Source of the DNA: Leifsonia psychrotolerans
Lineage (GTDB): Bacteria; Actinomycetota; Actinomycetes; Actinomycetales; Microbacteriaceae
DNA length: 64,000 nt
Direction: 5' to 3'
Assembly: GCF_013410665.1 (NCBI RefSeq)
Contig: NZ_JACCFM010000001.1
Span: 1 to 64,000, forward strand
Part shown: piece by piece, positions 45,777 to 56,924 of the stretch
How the letters are laid out: each line of letters opens with the position of its first letter
Position numbering within the stretch: the first letter of the stretch is position 1
Made by a program: the position numbers and the translations under genes
The notes under the pieces: generated by a model
Seen by the model: only the letters and a program-made list of their open reading frames with translations
Told to the model about the DNA's origin: nothing
The model's database searches: none

Positions 45777-47020
45777 GCACCGATCAGACATTCGTCATCG
45801 TCGGAGGGGGGCTGGCCGGCGCGCGAGCCGCCGAGGGGATGCGGACCGAAGGTTTCGAGGGACGCATCGTGTTGCTGGCGGAGGAAGACGAAATTCCGTA
45901 TATCAGGCCGCCGCTGTCGAAGGAGTTTCTCACCGGTGCGATGGAGCGGGACGGCACGCGTGTGCATCCGCCCGAGTGGTACACCGAAAATCGGGTGGAG
46001 CTGCGGAGAGGCGCGAGCGCTACCGCGCTGGCACGCTCGGCGCACGACGTAACCCTCAGCACCGGCGAGACGCTGCGCTATGACAAGCTCCTGTTGGCGA
46101 CGGGCGCATCCCCCCGGCGGTTTCCCGGACCGGGGGTCGATCTCATCGGCGTGCACCACCTGCGTTCCGTCGCCGAGTCGGCGCATCTGCGCGAGTGGCT
46201 CGAGCCGGGCCTGCGCACCGTGGTGATCATCGGGGCCGGCTGGATCGGCTTGGAAGTGGCCTCAGCGGCAATCGGCTACGGCAACGTTGTCACGGTGCTC
46301 GGCCTCGAAACCGTACCGTTGAATATCGCGCTCGGCGATGAGGCCGGTGCCGTGTTCGGGCAGTTGCACCGCGACAACGGTGTGGACCTGCGCATGCAGA
46401 CCGGGGTGAGCGAGATTCTCGGCGATTCGAACGGTGTCACCGGGGTGCGTCTGAAGGACGGCGAGGTTATTCCGGCCGAGGTGGTCGTTGTCGGAATCGG
46501 CGCGATTCCGAACGTGTCGCTGGCGACGGATGCCGGCCTGCGCGTCGGGAACGGAATCGTCGTCGATTCCGCCTTCCGCACCGACGACCCCGACATCTTT
46601 GCCGTGGGTGATGTTGCGAATGTGTTCCACCCGGTTCTCGGGCATGGCATTCGGATCGAACACTGGGCCAACGCGGAGAACGCCGGGCGTGAGGCCGGGC
46701 GATCGATGGCTGGTGCTGAGATCAACTACGACGCGATCCCCTACTTCTACACCGATCAATTCGACCTTGGTATGGAGTACTCGGGGTACGCGGATCTGAC
46801 GAAAGGCGCGACTGTTGTTTTTCGGGGTGACCTGGCAGCACGCCGTTTCATCGCGTTCTGGGTGGCTGACAATCGTGTCGTAGCGGGTATGAACGTGAAC
46901 GTCTGGGATGTCAACGAAACCGTGCAACGTCTGATCCGAACCGGCGTGCAGGTCGACCACGCAGCGCTCGCGGATGAGAGCATTGCCTTGGAGGACCTGT
47001 TGGCCTCCACCACCGGATAG
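45773..47020 (+). CDS. FAD-dependent ferredoxin/rubredoxin reductase-type oxidoreductase
   Basis: 415-aa flavoprotein of the rhodocoxin/putidaredoxin reductase group. FAD site FVIVGGGLAGARAAEGMRTE, substrate region YIRPPLSKEFLTG, NAD site VVIIGAGWIGLEVASAAIGY, second FAD motif DPDIFAVGDVANVFHPVLG and a C-terminal Reductase_C domain (VVFRGDLAARRFIAFWVADN). It transfers electrons from NAD(P)H to a small iron-sulfur protein or cytochrome P450; none is nearby, so the partner is unknown. AAGGAG precedes ATG 45773. Confidence 0.92.
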   Translation: MSTDQTFVIVGGGLAGARAAEGMRTEGFEGRIVLLAEEDEIPYIRPPLSKEFLTGAMERDGTRVHPPEWYTENRVELRRGASATALARSAHDVTLSTGETLRYDKLLLATGASPRRFPGPGVDLIGVHHLRSVAESAHLREWLEPGLRTVVIIGAGWIGLEVASAAIGYGNVVTVLGLETVPLNIALGDEAGAVFGQLHRDNGVDLRMQTGVSEILGDSNGVTGVRLKDGEVIPAEVVVVGIGAIPNVSLATDAGLRVGNGIVVDSAFRTDDPDIFAVGDVANVFHPVLGHGIRIEHWANAENAGREAGRSMAGAEINYDAIPYFYTDQFDLGMEYSGYADLTKGATVVFRGDLAARRFIAFWVADNRVVAGMNVNVWDVNETVQRLIRTGVQVDHAALADESIALEDLLASTTG

Positions 47021-47031
47021 AACGGGACGAG

Positions 47032-47913
47032 ATGCAGCTTCCTTCCCTCGTGCAGCCGCGTCGCTTGATCGGCGGACGCGTTTTCGACTTCTCGCGGGAG
47101 GTCGCCGTGATGGCGATCATCAATCGCACCCCCGATTCGTTTTACGATCGTGGCGCGACGTTCGAGCTCGACGCGGCGGTGGCATCCGCTCGCCAAGCGA
47201 CCAGCGATGGTGCGGATTGGGTCGACATCGGCGGAGCCAAGTTCGCGCCCGGTCCGGCCATTCCCATTGCCGAAGAGATCGACCGGGTGGTGCCGGTCGT
47301 TGAGGCGCTGCGCGGCGCCGGCGTCGTCATCTCGGTCGACACGTTTCATGCGGAGGTTGCGGCCGCCGCGATCGCGGCCGGCGCTCACGTGATCAACGAC
47401 ACCACCGGTGTGCACGACCCGGCCCTGGCCGAGGTCGTCGCCGGGAGTGAGGCGACGCTGGTGATCACCCACAGCCTCGCGAAACCGCGCATGCCCTATC
47501 CGGCGCCCCGGTACGACGACGTCGTCGGTGAGGTCGCCGCCTTTCTGCGTGAGCGCGTCGCTCGCGCGGAATCGTACGGCGTACCGCTCGAACGCATCGT
47601 GATCGACCCCGGACACGACCTCAACAAAAACACGCTGCACTCGCTCGAACTGACCCGTCGGCTGAACGAGATCGTCGCAATCGGCCTGCCCACCCTTGCT
47701 GCGATCTCGAACAAGGACTTCATCGGCGAGACACTCAACCGAGAGCGGGGCGCCCGAGTCGACGGTTCCCTGGCCGCCGCGGTGTTCTGCATTCTGCAGG
47801 GTGCCCGAATCGTACGCATGCACAATGTGCCGGCCGCCGTTGATGCGGTGCGTATGACCGAGGCCATCCTCGGATTTCGTGCACCCGCCTTCCTGCGCCA
47901 CAACATGGAGTGA
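47032..47913 (+). CDS. folP: Dihydropteroate synthase
   Basis: 293-aa TIM-barrel enzyme of folate synthesis that joins p-aminobenzoate to the pterin pyrophosphate. Motifs MAIINRTPDSFYDRG, WVDIGGAKFAPGP, VISVDTFHAEVA, HVINDTTGVHDP and a C-terminal ISNKDFIGET. The usual sequences N-x-T-P-D-S-F and D-I-G-G-x-S appear as NRTPDSFYDRG and DIGGAKF, the latter with Ala-Lys in place of Glu-Ser; this is typical of FolP2-like proteins, whose synthase activity is doubtful. Eleven bp after the reductase gene, overlapping the next start (GTGA). Confidence 0.88.
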   Translation: MQLPSLVQPRRLIGGRVFDFSREVAVMAIINRTPDSFYDRGATFELDAAVASARQATSDGADWVDIGGAKFAPGPAIPIAEEIDRVVPVVEALRGAGVVISVDTFHAEVAAAAIAAGAHVINDTTGVHDPALAEVVAGSEATLVITHSLAKPRMPYPAPRYDDVVGEVAAFLRERVARAESYGVPLERIVIDPGHDLNKNTLHSLELTRRLNEIVAIGLPTLAAISNKDFIGETLNRERGARVDGSLAAAVFCILQGARIVRMHNVPAAVDAVRMTEAILGFRAPAFLRHNME

Positions 47914-48626
47914 GCATGCTCCGTCGCAGCGAACTCATCGATCAGTACAGCGTCTCCGACCGGTCGCAGCCGCACCTACGCGTGAACTTCATCGCGAGTC
48001 TGGACGGCGCCGCGACACATGACGGACTGAGCGGCGCGTTGAACAACGCCGACGACAAAATGGTCTTTGACACTCTGCGCTTGCTCAGCGACGTGATTCT
48101 GGTCGGTGCGGGCACCGTGCGAGCCGAAGGCTACGGCGGGGTGGCGCTGCCGACGACGGATGCCGAGTGGCGCGTCGCGAACGGATGGTCGGCCCAGCCG
48201 CCCGTCGCGATCGTCACGGCGCGCCTCGAGATCGATCCGGCGCATCCGTTCTTCGCCGACGCGGTCACCCGCCCCCTCGTGATCACCCATGCTGCCACTC
48301 CGGCCGAGAAACGTGCGGCGCTCGCCGATGTCGCCGACGTGCTGGTCTGTGGCGATGACGCGGTCGACCCACGGCGCATGCTCACCGAACTAGCGGAGCG
48401 CGGCTATGCCCAGGTGCTCTGTGAGGGCGGACCGCACCTCTTCGCCGAGCTCATCGCCGCCGATTGCGTCGACGAGCTCTGTCTCACCCTGAGCCCGGTG
48501 CTCGAAGGGGGAACGGCCGGACGCATCGCGCAGGGCGCAACTCAGGCGACCCGAGCGATGACCCTCGTGCACGCGTTCCCGGCCGGCGACATGCTGTTCC
48601 TGCGTTACGCCCGCGCCCGCGCCTGA
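47910..48626 (+). CDS. RibD C-terminal/pyrimidine-reductase-like protein
   Basis: 238-aa dihydrofolate-reductase-fold protein. Core motifs VNFIASLDGAAT, VILVGAGTVRAEGYGG and VLCEGGPHLFAELIAADCVD match the RibD C-terminal (bacterial 5-amino-6-ribosylaminouracil reductase) family. The deaminase domain of RibD is absent. Its start overlaps folP (GTG 47910, or ATG 47916), a pairing conserved in actinobacteria that hints at a shared pterin or folate substrate; true function is not established. Confidence 0.88.
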   Translation: MSMLRRSELIDQYSVSDRSQPHLRVNFIASLDGAATHDGLSGALNNADDKMVFDTLRLLSDVILVGAGTVRAEGYGGVALPTTDAEWRVANGWSAQPPVAIVTARLEIDPAHPFFADAVTRPLVITHAATPAEKRAALADVADVLVCGDDAVDPRRMLTELAERGYAQVLCEGGPHLFAELIAADCVDELCLTLSPVLEGGTAGRIAQGATQATRAMTLVHAFPAGDMLFLRYARARA

Positions 48627-48659
48627 CCGCGGCCTCGAGGCCCCGGGGCCGCAGCGGGG

Positions 48660-50303
48660 TTAGGCGGCGGTGAGGCTGTGAGCGTCGAGAATCGTGTAGC
48701 TATAACCCTGCTCGGCCAAGAACCGCTGCCGATTCTGCGCGAAGTCCTGGTCGACGGTGTCGCGGGCGACCAGCGTGTAGAAATGCGCGGTGAGACCCGA
48801 CTCCTTCGGGCGCAGCAGCCGACCGAGACGCTGAGCTTCTTCCTGACGCGATCCGTATGACCCCGACACCTGAATCGCCACGGTCGCTTCGGGCAGATCC
48901 ACCGAGAAGTTCGCCACCTTCGAGACCACCAGAACCTCTTCCTCGCCGACCCGGAACGCCTGGAACAGACGCTCGCGTTCGTCGATTGGGGTCGCACCGG
49001 TGAGTTTTGGTGCGCCGAGCGCCTCCGCCAGCTCATCGATCTGGTCGAGGTACTGCCCGATCACCAGAATGCGCTCGCCCGGATGCTTCGCCACCAGCTG
49101 CTTGACGACATCCAGCTTCGCCGGTGCCGTGGCCGCCAGGCGGTAGCGCTCGTCGTCGGCCGCCGCCGCGTAACTGAGCCGTTCGGACTGCGGCAGGTCG
49201 ATGCGCACCTCGTAACAGGCAGCAGGGGAGATGAAGCCTTGCGCCTCAATCTCTTTCCACGGCGCGTCGAAACGTTTCGGCCCGATCAGGCTGAAGACGT
49301 CGCCTTCACGCCCGTCTTCGCGCACCAACGTGGCGGTGAGGCCGAGACGGCGCCGTGCCTGCAGCTCGGCCGTGAGCTTGAAGACGGGGGCCGGCAGTAG
49401 GTGTACTTCGTCGTAGATGACGAGGCCCCAGTCCATGGCGTCGAGCAGGGCGAGGTGGGCGTACTCGCCCTTCCGCTTCGCGGTGAGAATTTGGTAGGTG
49501 GCGATGGTGACCGGCTTGACTTCTTTGACCTGCCCGGAATATTCGCCGATTTCTTCGGGAGTGAGGGTCGTGCGTTTGAGCAGTTCGTCACGCCACTGCC
49601 GAGCCGAGACGGTATTCGTCACGAGAACGAGCGTGTTGGTGCGGGCGGTCGCCATCGCGCCGGCACCCACAAGAGTCTTACCGGCACCGCACGGCAGAAC
49701 CACAACGCCGGAGCCACCCTCGAAGAAGTTCGACACGGCCTTGTTCTGGTAATCGCGCAACGCCCAGCCCTCTTCGACCAGGTCGATCGGGTGTGGAGTT
49801 CCCGGCGTGTAGCCGGCCAGATCCTCGGCCGGCCAGCCCAACTTCACCAGCTCTTGTTTGAGCTGACCGCGTGCCCACGGCTCGATCAGAAATGTTCCGG
49901 GTGACGGGTTGCCGATCAGAAGCGGGGCGATCCGCTTCGCGTTGGCAATTTCGGCGAGCACGGCTTCGTCGGTGCTGCGCAGGATGAGGGCGCCCTCGGA
50001 ATCCCGTTCAATCACGAGACGGCCGTACCGTCCGACAGTCTCTTCAATGTCGATGGAGACCGTCTGCGGAATGGCGAATTTGGAATACTTTGTCAGCGTT
50101 GCCAGCATGTCTCGGGCGTCGTGCCCTGCAGCACGGGCGTTCCACAGGCCGAGACGAGTGATTCGGTAGGTATGGATATGCTCGGGAGCCCGCTCAAGCT
50201 CAGCGAAAATCGCCAAATCATGGCGTGCGTCCTCGGCGAGCGGGTGCGCAACTTCAAGCAATACCGTGCGATCGCTTTGAACGATCAGGGGTCCGTCAGA
50301 CAT
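48660..50303 (-). CDS. XPB-type DNA repair helicase
   Basis: 547-aa superfamily II helicase related to eukaryotic XPB. N-terminal damage-recognition-like domain, then ALRDYQNKAVSNFFEGGSGV, Walker A LPCGAGKTLVGAGAMA, motif II VIYDEVHLLPA (DEVH), motif III GLTATLVREDGRE and motif VI RQEEAQRLGRLLRPKESG. Presumed role in nucleotide excision repair or transcription. ATG at 50303 (MSDGPLIVQ) preferred over a TTG three codons earlier. Forty-three bp downstream of its helicase-associated partner. Confidence 0.94.
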   Translation of the reverse strand: MSDGPLIVQSDRTVLLEVAHPLAEDARHDLAIFAELERAPEHIHTYRITRLGLWNARAAGHDARDMLATLTKYSKFAIPQTVSIDIEETVGRYGRLVIERDSEGALILRSTDEAVLAEIANAKRIAPLLIGNPSPGTFLIEPWARGQLKQELVKLGWPAEDLAGYTPGTPHPIDLVEEGWALRDYQNKAVSNFFEGGSGVVVLPCGAGKTLVGAGAMATARTNTLVLVTNTVSARQWRDELLKRTTLTPEEIGEYSGQVKEVKPVTIATYQILTAKRKGEYAHLALLDAMDWGLVIYDEVHLLPAPVFKLTAELQARRRLGLTATLVREDGREGDVFSLIGPKRFDAPWKEIEAQGFISPAACYEVRIDLPQSERLSYAAAADDERYRLAATAPAKLDVVKQLVAKHPGERILVIGQYLDQIDELAEALGAPKLTGATPIDERERLFQAFRVGEEEVLVVSKVANFSVDLPEATVAIQVSGSYGSRQEEAQRLGRLLRPKESGLTAHFYTLVARDTVDQDFAQNRQRFLAEQGYSYTILDAHSLTAA

Positions 50304-50346
50304 AGCCGCCAATCCTACGCCTGCGAACGCCCGTCATCGGCATCCG

Positions 50347-52212
50347 TTACGGCATCGGAGAAATGCTGATGATGCTTGAGAGCGGAAGAGTGCGTTCGAT
50401 GTCAGCCCGTCGGTCCCGGGCCCGGAATCGGCCGCCGCCGACGCTGGCGGGTTCGAGCAGATAGTCGACGACAACCCCGCCCGGCATCGCGATGCTGACG
50501 GTAACGGTTTGCTTCGACCGGATGGCGACGTCCAGCTGCCGGGCGAGCCATGCGCCCGCAGCCTGCGCTTCGCCGCCATCGCTCGTGCGCAGTTTCGCCA
50601 CGAGCTCTGCCACCGGATCAACGGCCGGGGCCGATGCCGCCCGGGCAAGGGGAACGCGGTGCAGGTGGATGATGTCGCCCTCGCCGTTCTCGGCGGCCAC
50701 CGGGTATCGCGCGTCGCTGAGGGCCCAGAACACCACGTCGGCCGGGTATCGGCTGCCCAGCCGCATCTCGGCAATCTGGTGCAGCCCCAACGGGGACACG
50801 GTCTGATCGACCTCGATCGTGCCGAGGAGTGCTGCGTCGTCGGAGTGCACCCAACTGCGCACCGTCGGATCGTCGTCGGAGCTCACGCCGCGCACTCGCA
50901 CCCGCCCGTAGCGCGCGGCCGATTCGTGAATCAGGTAGTGCACGGGCTGCGGGATACCGGTCAACGAGATGGACTGCAAGAAATCAAGCAGCGACTCGGC
51001 GGTCTCTCCGGCGGCCAAGGCACGGTTCACCGATGCCGCGGTAATGCGGTAGCTGGATGCCAGCTCGCGGCTCTCGACATCGGCCAGCGCCCTGATCCGG
51101 GCGTCGATCGACGGAGAGAGTGGGCCGGGCGACACGATCGACAGATCGTGTTGCAGATAAACGGAGCCAACTTCGGCCGGGAGCGAATCGGCAAGAATCG
51201 TGGCGGCGGCGTCGAGGCTACCGGTAAGCACGGCGGCGCCGGCTGCGCTGGTGGCAGCCAGGGCCGTGATCCCGAGGTACTCGGCTTCGGCCTGAACCGC
51301 GGTGACGCGCTCATCGAGCCATGGGCCACCGGCCGGGTACAGCCAGCCGAGGTAGTCGCGCAACTCGCCGTCCCAGAACACCCCGGCCTGAGCCGGCAGA
51401 ACCGCCAAAACGTCGGCGGGCAACGACTCCCGCCATGACGCGGCCAGGGCCTCCCAGCGTCTGGCCGTTCCGGTGAGCAGCCAGGACTGTCCGGTCTCGG
51501 TTTCCATCCAGAGCCCGTTCTCGCGGCCGATCAGCCCAGCTCGCGCCGCAATCGCCACCAGGGCCGGAAGCGCTTCGGGCTCGACGGATGCAGCCGTTGC
51601 CAGTCGCTTGGAATCGGGCAGCCCGAGGCCACCACGGCTGAGCTCATGCACGGGTTCGCGAGCGATATCGCTGACCAGCTCGGCGACGGACGAGACCGCG
51701 GCGAAGGCCCGCTCGGCGGCGAGGGCCGAGGTCCGGGCCCGATCGGACTCGGAGGGCTCGGCGAATGTGGGCGGAGCGGCGGCCTCAGCCAGTTCGGTGG
51801 GGCTCGGGAGTCCGTGTTGCGGCCAGCCGTCGAGATGCTGGCTCACCGCGGCATATGGCTTGAGTCGACCGTCGGTGTAAACCGCGAGCATGAGTGCATC
51901 GAGTGCGGTGGCGATGGCGTCGATGCGCTGCGGCGTGAGCGTGAGTGCGTTGGGAGCCCGCAGGCGAGCGACGAGTTCGTCGAGAGAGGGGGGCCCGGCC
52001 AGTTCTGCGGCGAGTTTCCCGGAGACGGCGAGCACGGCCAGCGTCGCCCGATCGAGGTGTGCCAGGGTCGCTTCGAGTGAGGGCGAATCGAGCAGCGCCT
52101 CGGCGAGGTCGAAAAAGTCTTTGATTCCTGTGGAGGGGAGCGCGCGAGCTTCGATTGTGCGGCGCAGCGCCGCATCATCGAGAGCTCGAAGACGCGATGC
52201 GAGTGTCAGCAT
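50347..52212 (-). CDS. XPB/Ssl2-like helicase-associated domain protein
   Basis: 621-aa protein of the actinobacterial family carrying a helicase-conserved C-terminal XPB-like domain (around residues 340-470: GSVYLQHDLSIVSPGPLSPS and VESRELASSYRITAASVNRA). It lacks helicase motifs I-VI. The C-terminal 100 residues (TVSIAMPGGVVVDYLLEPAS and RRADIERTLPLSSIISISPM) resemble a WYL-type ligand domain. Its constant position before the XPB helicase gene suggests that it forms a complex with it; function inferred. Confidence 0.88.
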   Translation of the reverse strand: MLTLASRLRALDDAALRRTIEARALPSTGIKDFFDLAEALLDSPSLEATLAHLDRATLAVLAVSGKLAAELAGPPSLDELVARLRAPNALTLTPQRIDAIATALDALMLAVYTDGRLKPYAAVSQHLDGWPQHGLPSPTELAEAAAPPTFAEPSESDRARTSALAAERAFAAVSSVAELVSDIAREPVHELSRGGLGLPDSKRLATAASVEPEALPALVAIAARAGLIGRENGLWMETETGQSWLLTGTARRWEALAASWRESLPADVLAVLPAQAGVFWDGELRDYLGWLYPAGGPWLDERVTAVQAEAEYLGITALAATSAAGAAVLTGSLDAAATILADSLPAEVGSVYLQHDLSIVSPGPLSPSIDARIRALADVESRELASSYRITAASVNRALAAGETAESLLDFLQSISLTGIPQPVHYLIHESAARYGRVRVRGVSSDDDPTVRSWVHSDDAALLGTIEVDQTVSPLGLHQIAEMRLGSRYPADVVFWALSDARYPVAAENGEGDIIHLHRVPLARAASAPAVDPVAELVAKLRTSDGGEAQAAGAWLARQLDVAIRSKQTVTVSIAMPGGVVVDYLLEPASVGGGRFRARDRRADIERTLPLSSIISISPMP

Positions 52213-52216
52213 GCCG

Positions 52217-52492
52217 CTACTGGCGACCCTGCTTGGTTGCGCGACTGCGTCGCACCGTGCTCATCACGAGAAGCGCGATGATCATCACGAACCCCAGAGG
52301 GAGACCGAAAAGGGGGAAGGAAATGACGAACGGCCAGATTCCGTGGCTGAAGCCATCGTTGGCTCCGGCTCCCACTGCGGTTGCGGCAATGACGGCGAAG
52401 AATGCAATGACCGACAGGCCGACCAAACCCGCAACCAGGTAGGCCAAAACGCGGTCGATCCGCTGAGGGTTTGACTGAGGTTGAGTGGTCAC
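52217..52492 (-). CDS. Small membrane protein
   Basis: 91-aa protein with two transmembrane spans (VLAYLVAGLVGLSVIAFFAV and PFVISFPLFGLPLGFVMIIA, then LLVMS) and basic termini (RRSRATKQGRQ). Stops 5 bp before the start of the helicase-associated gene, so it may be first in that operon. No named family; similar multi-pass orphans occur at this place in related genomes as far as can be judged. Confidence 0.75.
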   Translation of the reverse strand: MTTQPQSNPQRIDRVLAYLVAGLVGLSVIAFFAVIAATAVGAGANDGFSHGIWPFVISFPLFGLPLGFVMIIALLVMSTVRRSRATKQGRQ

Positions 52493-52586
52493 ACTCTTAG
52501 GATACTGGGCATATCGTCTCGGAAGACGAATATGCTGTCTCTTGAAGACGCGCAGTACGGCGCGCCCGAATTTCAGCGAGGTTTAC

Positions 52587-52959
52587 ATGCCCACCGGCAA
52601 AGTCAAGTTCTACGACGAAGAAAAGGGTTTTGGTTTCATCAGCTCCGATGACGGCCAAGAGGTTTTTCTGCACGCATCCGCGCTGCCAGCCGGAGTAACG
52701 GTCAAGGCAGGATCAAAGCTCGAATTCGGGATTGCCGACGGAAAGCGCGGTGCTCAGGCGCTCTCAGTGCGCGTTCTTGAAGCGCCGCCGAGTCTGGCAA
52801 AGCTGAGCCGCAAGCCGGCCGACGACATGGCGATCATTGTCGAGGACCTGGTGAAACTGCTCGACGGAATCGGCGCCAACCTGCGCCGTGGCCGCTACCC
52901 CGAGTCGGCACATGGCCGCACGATTGCCGCCATGCTGCGCAAGGTTGCCGAGGAACTCG

Positions 52960-52967
<8 letters not shown>
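52587..52967 (+). CDS. Cold shock domain protein with C-terminal extension
   Basis: 126 aa: an N-terminal cold shock domain (GKVKFYDEEKGFGFISSDDG, EVFLHASALPAG) with RNP1 KGFGFI and a degenerate RNP2 VFLHAS, followed by a 60-residue helical extension (DDMAIIVEDLVKLLDGIGAN, then TIAAMLRKVAEELDA). This longer type is conserved in actinobacteria next to DUF3027. ATG at 52587 with GCGAGG upstream. Translation runs into the next gene (8-bp overlap). Confidence 0.9.
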
Positions 52968-53574
<607 letters not shown>

Positions 53575-53784
53575 TCCGAGCCCCAGACCGATCAGGGCGC
53601 ACCAGAGCCACCAGGCACGGCCGGTGGCATCGAGTTCTGACCGCAGGATGAGCGCGGCCACGGCAGCCAGAAACCAGGCTGCCGTGCCCGCGACGATTGC
53701 CTTGCGCGCATCGGTGCGGGCAGGCAGGGGATCAGGACGCCGCTCGCTGTCTTTCAACCACAGGCGCATGGGCGGTGAACCGGC

Positions 53785-54912
<1,128 letters not shown>

Positions 54913-54994
54913 CTAGTTGTCCTGAGGGGGCCGGGTAAGGTTATGACGTTGCGTGAATGGGCGTACGCACCTTTTTGAGCGGGAGGCACCGGGG

Positions 54995-55702
54995 ATGACG
55001 GATCTCATCGACACCACTGAAATGTACCTCCGCACGATTCTCGACCTTGAAGAAGAGAACATCGTTCCGCTTCGTGCGCGTATCTCCGAGCGACTGGGTC
55101 ACTCCGGTCCGACGGTTTCACAGACAGTTGCCAGGATGGAACGAGACGGCCTCGTCGTCGTCTCGGGCGACCGCCATCTCGAACTCACCGCTTCTGGTTG
55201 CAGCAAGGCCGTGCACGTGATGCGTAAGCACCGTCTGGCGGAGCGTCTTCTCAGCGATGTGATCGGACTCGAGTGGGAGTTCGTGCACGATGAGGCCTGC
55301 CGCTGGGAGCATGTGATGAGCGAGCGCGTCGAGCGCAAGATTCTCGAGATTCTCGGCCACCCCACCGAGTCACCGTATGGTAATCCGATTCCCGGTCTCG
55401 AAGAGTTGGGCCAGCCGTCGGCTGGCAACTTCATGAATGGTGTGACCAACGTGGTGAGCGTCGTCGCCGGGTCGACGGAACCCGTGACCGCCGTCATCCG
55501 TCGTCTCGGCGAGCCGGTTCAGTTCGACCCCGAGCTGTTGACACAGCTCAAACAGTCCGGTGTGATGCCGGGTGCCACGGGCGTCTTTTCGGCCGTTGGC
55601 TCCTACGTGCTGGTTCAGGTCGAGGGCTTCGGGGCAGGCCTCGAATTGCCCAATGAGGTCGCGAGCCACCTGTTCGTCACGACTCCGCCGGCTGTGGTCT
55701 GA
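54995..55702 (+). CDS. DtxR/IdeR-type metal-dependent regulator
   Basis: 235-aa transcription factor sensing iron or manganese. Winged helix at residues 1-65 (TTEMYLRTILDLEEENIVPL, LGHSGPTVSQTVARMERDGL), metal-binding/dimerisation domain (RLLSDVIGLEWEFVHDEACR, WEHVMSERVERKILEILGHP) with Cys, His and Glu ligands, and an SH3-like FeoA domain at the C-terminus (VIRRLGEPVQFDPELLTQLK). ATG at 54995 is preceded by GGGAGG. Probable targets are metal uptake genes elsewhere. Confidence 0.93.
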   Translation: MTDLIDTTEMYLRTILDLEEENIVPLRARISERLGHSGPTVSQTVARMERDGLVVVSGDRHLELTASGCSKAVHVMRKHRLAERLLSDVIGLEWEFVHDEACRWEHVMSERVERKILEILGHPTESPYGNPIPGLEELGQPSAGNFMNGVTNVVSVVAGSTEPVTAVIRRLGEPVQFDPELLTQLKQSGVMPGATGVFSAVGSYVLVQVEGFGAGLELPNEVASHLFVTTPPAVV

Positions 55703-55947
55703 CGAGACGGCGTTTACCCCTCATACGAGGGCCGATTCGTTATCATTTTGTTAGCAATCTGGGCATCCAACGTGACAAAACGGTGTACGTCCCGTAACCT
55801 CTTGGATGTCCCACAGACCAGAAGCCGGTCAAAGGACCCAGAGCAAGACGCCTTCTTAGCCCGTCTCTTGCCTCTGGCACACCCACGCGATTAGCGCATT
55901 GGACGGGGCAACTACCTAGTGTTGTCGAGGCGCCGGAGGTTAAAACT
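55703..55947 (+). promoter_or_regulatory. Promoter and structured leader of the NlpC/P60 gene
   Basis: The 245-bp region upstream of the cell-wall hydrolase contains a hairpin (55839-55849 with 55863-55876, CAGAGCAAGAC against GTCTCTTGCCTCTG) and two smaller complementary pairs (GGTC/GACC at 55828 and ACGG/CCGT near 55784). Actinobacterial NlpC/P60 and Rpf genes often carry a ydaO-type (c-di-AMP) riboswitch here, but its conserved boxes are not recognised, so this is only a leader of unknown type. Confidence 0.4.
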
Positions 55948-56775
55948 TTGGCTGAATTAGGTAAAAAGCTGTCCTCGACAGTGAGCATCAGTACCTCACA
56001 TAGACCAGCCGTGGCGGACGTCCGCAGCACGGCTCCCCAGAACTCTCGACCGAAGAAGTCCCGTCGCCGGGGCAGCCTCGGCAACATCGTCGTCATGACA
56101 CTTGCCGGCGGCCTCGTCGCCACCATGGCACTGCCCGCCTATGCTTTCGCACCCGGCAGCACTGATACTCAGTACGGGGCCACCGAGTCCACTGAGCTCA
56201 TTAAGGCCGACGCGCAGAACGTGAAGGTCGACGCACAGGCGGCCACCGTCAGCGTCTCGCGTGATGGCTTCACCGCCACCACGAAGGAAGAGCTTGCCGC
56301 GGCCGCGGCTGCAGTAGCCGAGGCCGCCGCTGCCGAGTCGCGCCGTCAGGCCGCTGCCGCAGCGATGACCAGCTACGCCACGTCTTACTCGGGTCCGTCA
56401 GTTTCGGACTACCTCGCGAGCCCGCCCTACCCGAACTACGATCTCTCGTCAGTCTTCAGCGTGGCCTCGCAGTACCAGGGCGTGCCGTACGTCTACGGCG
56501 GCGCCACGCCGGCCGGCTTCGACTGCTCGGGCTTCGTCATGTACGTCTACGCGCAGTTCGGGATCGGCCTGCCGCACTCGTCGACGGGGCAGGGGGCCGC
56601 GGGAACCCGCATCTCCCTCGCGGACGCTCAGCCGGGTGACCTGGTCATCATGGATGGCCACGACGGCTTCTATGCCGGCAACGGAAATATCTTGCACGCC
56701 CCGTACGAAGGGGCATCCGTGCGCATTCAGCCCCTCTGGACGAGCGACTACTACATCGTTCGGCTCGGAATTTGA
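55948..56775 (+). CDS. Exported NlpC/P60 (C40) peptidoglycan hydrolase
   Basis: 275-aa exported protein with a TTG start preceded by GGAGGT. Basic N-terminus, signal/membrane segment VVMTLAGGLVATMALPAYAF, an Ala/Glu helix (about residues 100-140), and a C-terminal NlpC/P60 domain with catalytic Cys in GFDCSGFVMYVYAQFG, His in DLVIMDGHDGFYAGNGNILH and Tyr in GVPYVYGGATPAG. Expected to cut stem peptides in peptidoglycan during growth or division. Shares the ALPAYAFAP motif with the CHAP protein at 57.6 kb. Confidence 0.92.
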   Translation: MAELGKKLSSTVSISTSHRPAVADVRSTAPQNSRPKKSRRRGSLGNIVVMTLAGGLVATMALPAYAFAPGSTDTQYGATESTELIKADAQNVKVDAQAATVSVSRDGFTATTKEELAAAAAAVAEAAAAESRRQAAAAAMTSYATSYSGPSVSDYLASPPYPNYDLSSVFSVASQYQGVPYVYGGATPAGFDCSGFVMYVYAQFGIGLPHSSTGQGAAGTRISLADAQPGDLVIMDGHDGFYAGNGNILHAPYEGASVRIQPLWTSDYYIVRLGI

Positions 56776-56802
56776 TTCTGAACATCCGTTAACACACTTT
56801 CG

Positions 56803-56836
56803 AATTGGCGTGCCACACCTTCGTGGCACGCCAATT
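56803..56836 (+). terminator. Hairpin after the NlpC/P60 gene
   Basis: Perfect 14-bp stem AATTGGCGTGCCAC/GTGGCACGCCAATT with loop ACCTTC, 27 bp after the stop. No T run, but the stem alone is very stable. Confidence 0.8.
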
Positions 56837-56924
56837 GTGCGTTAACCTGATGCCCTGATGTTTTGCATAAAAACGGGCAACCAGATGTGTTGTCACAGAG
56901 ACCGGAGCCACGCCGTGGCCACTG

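Noticed and set aside
55703..55947. ydaO-type c-di-AMP riboswitch
   Set aside because: Expected from the gene type, but the conserved boxes could not be found by reading; kept only as an unspecified structured leader.
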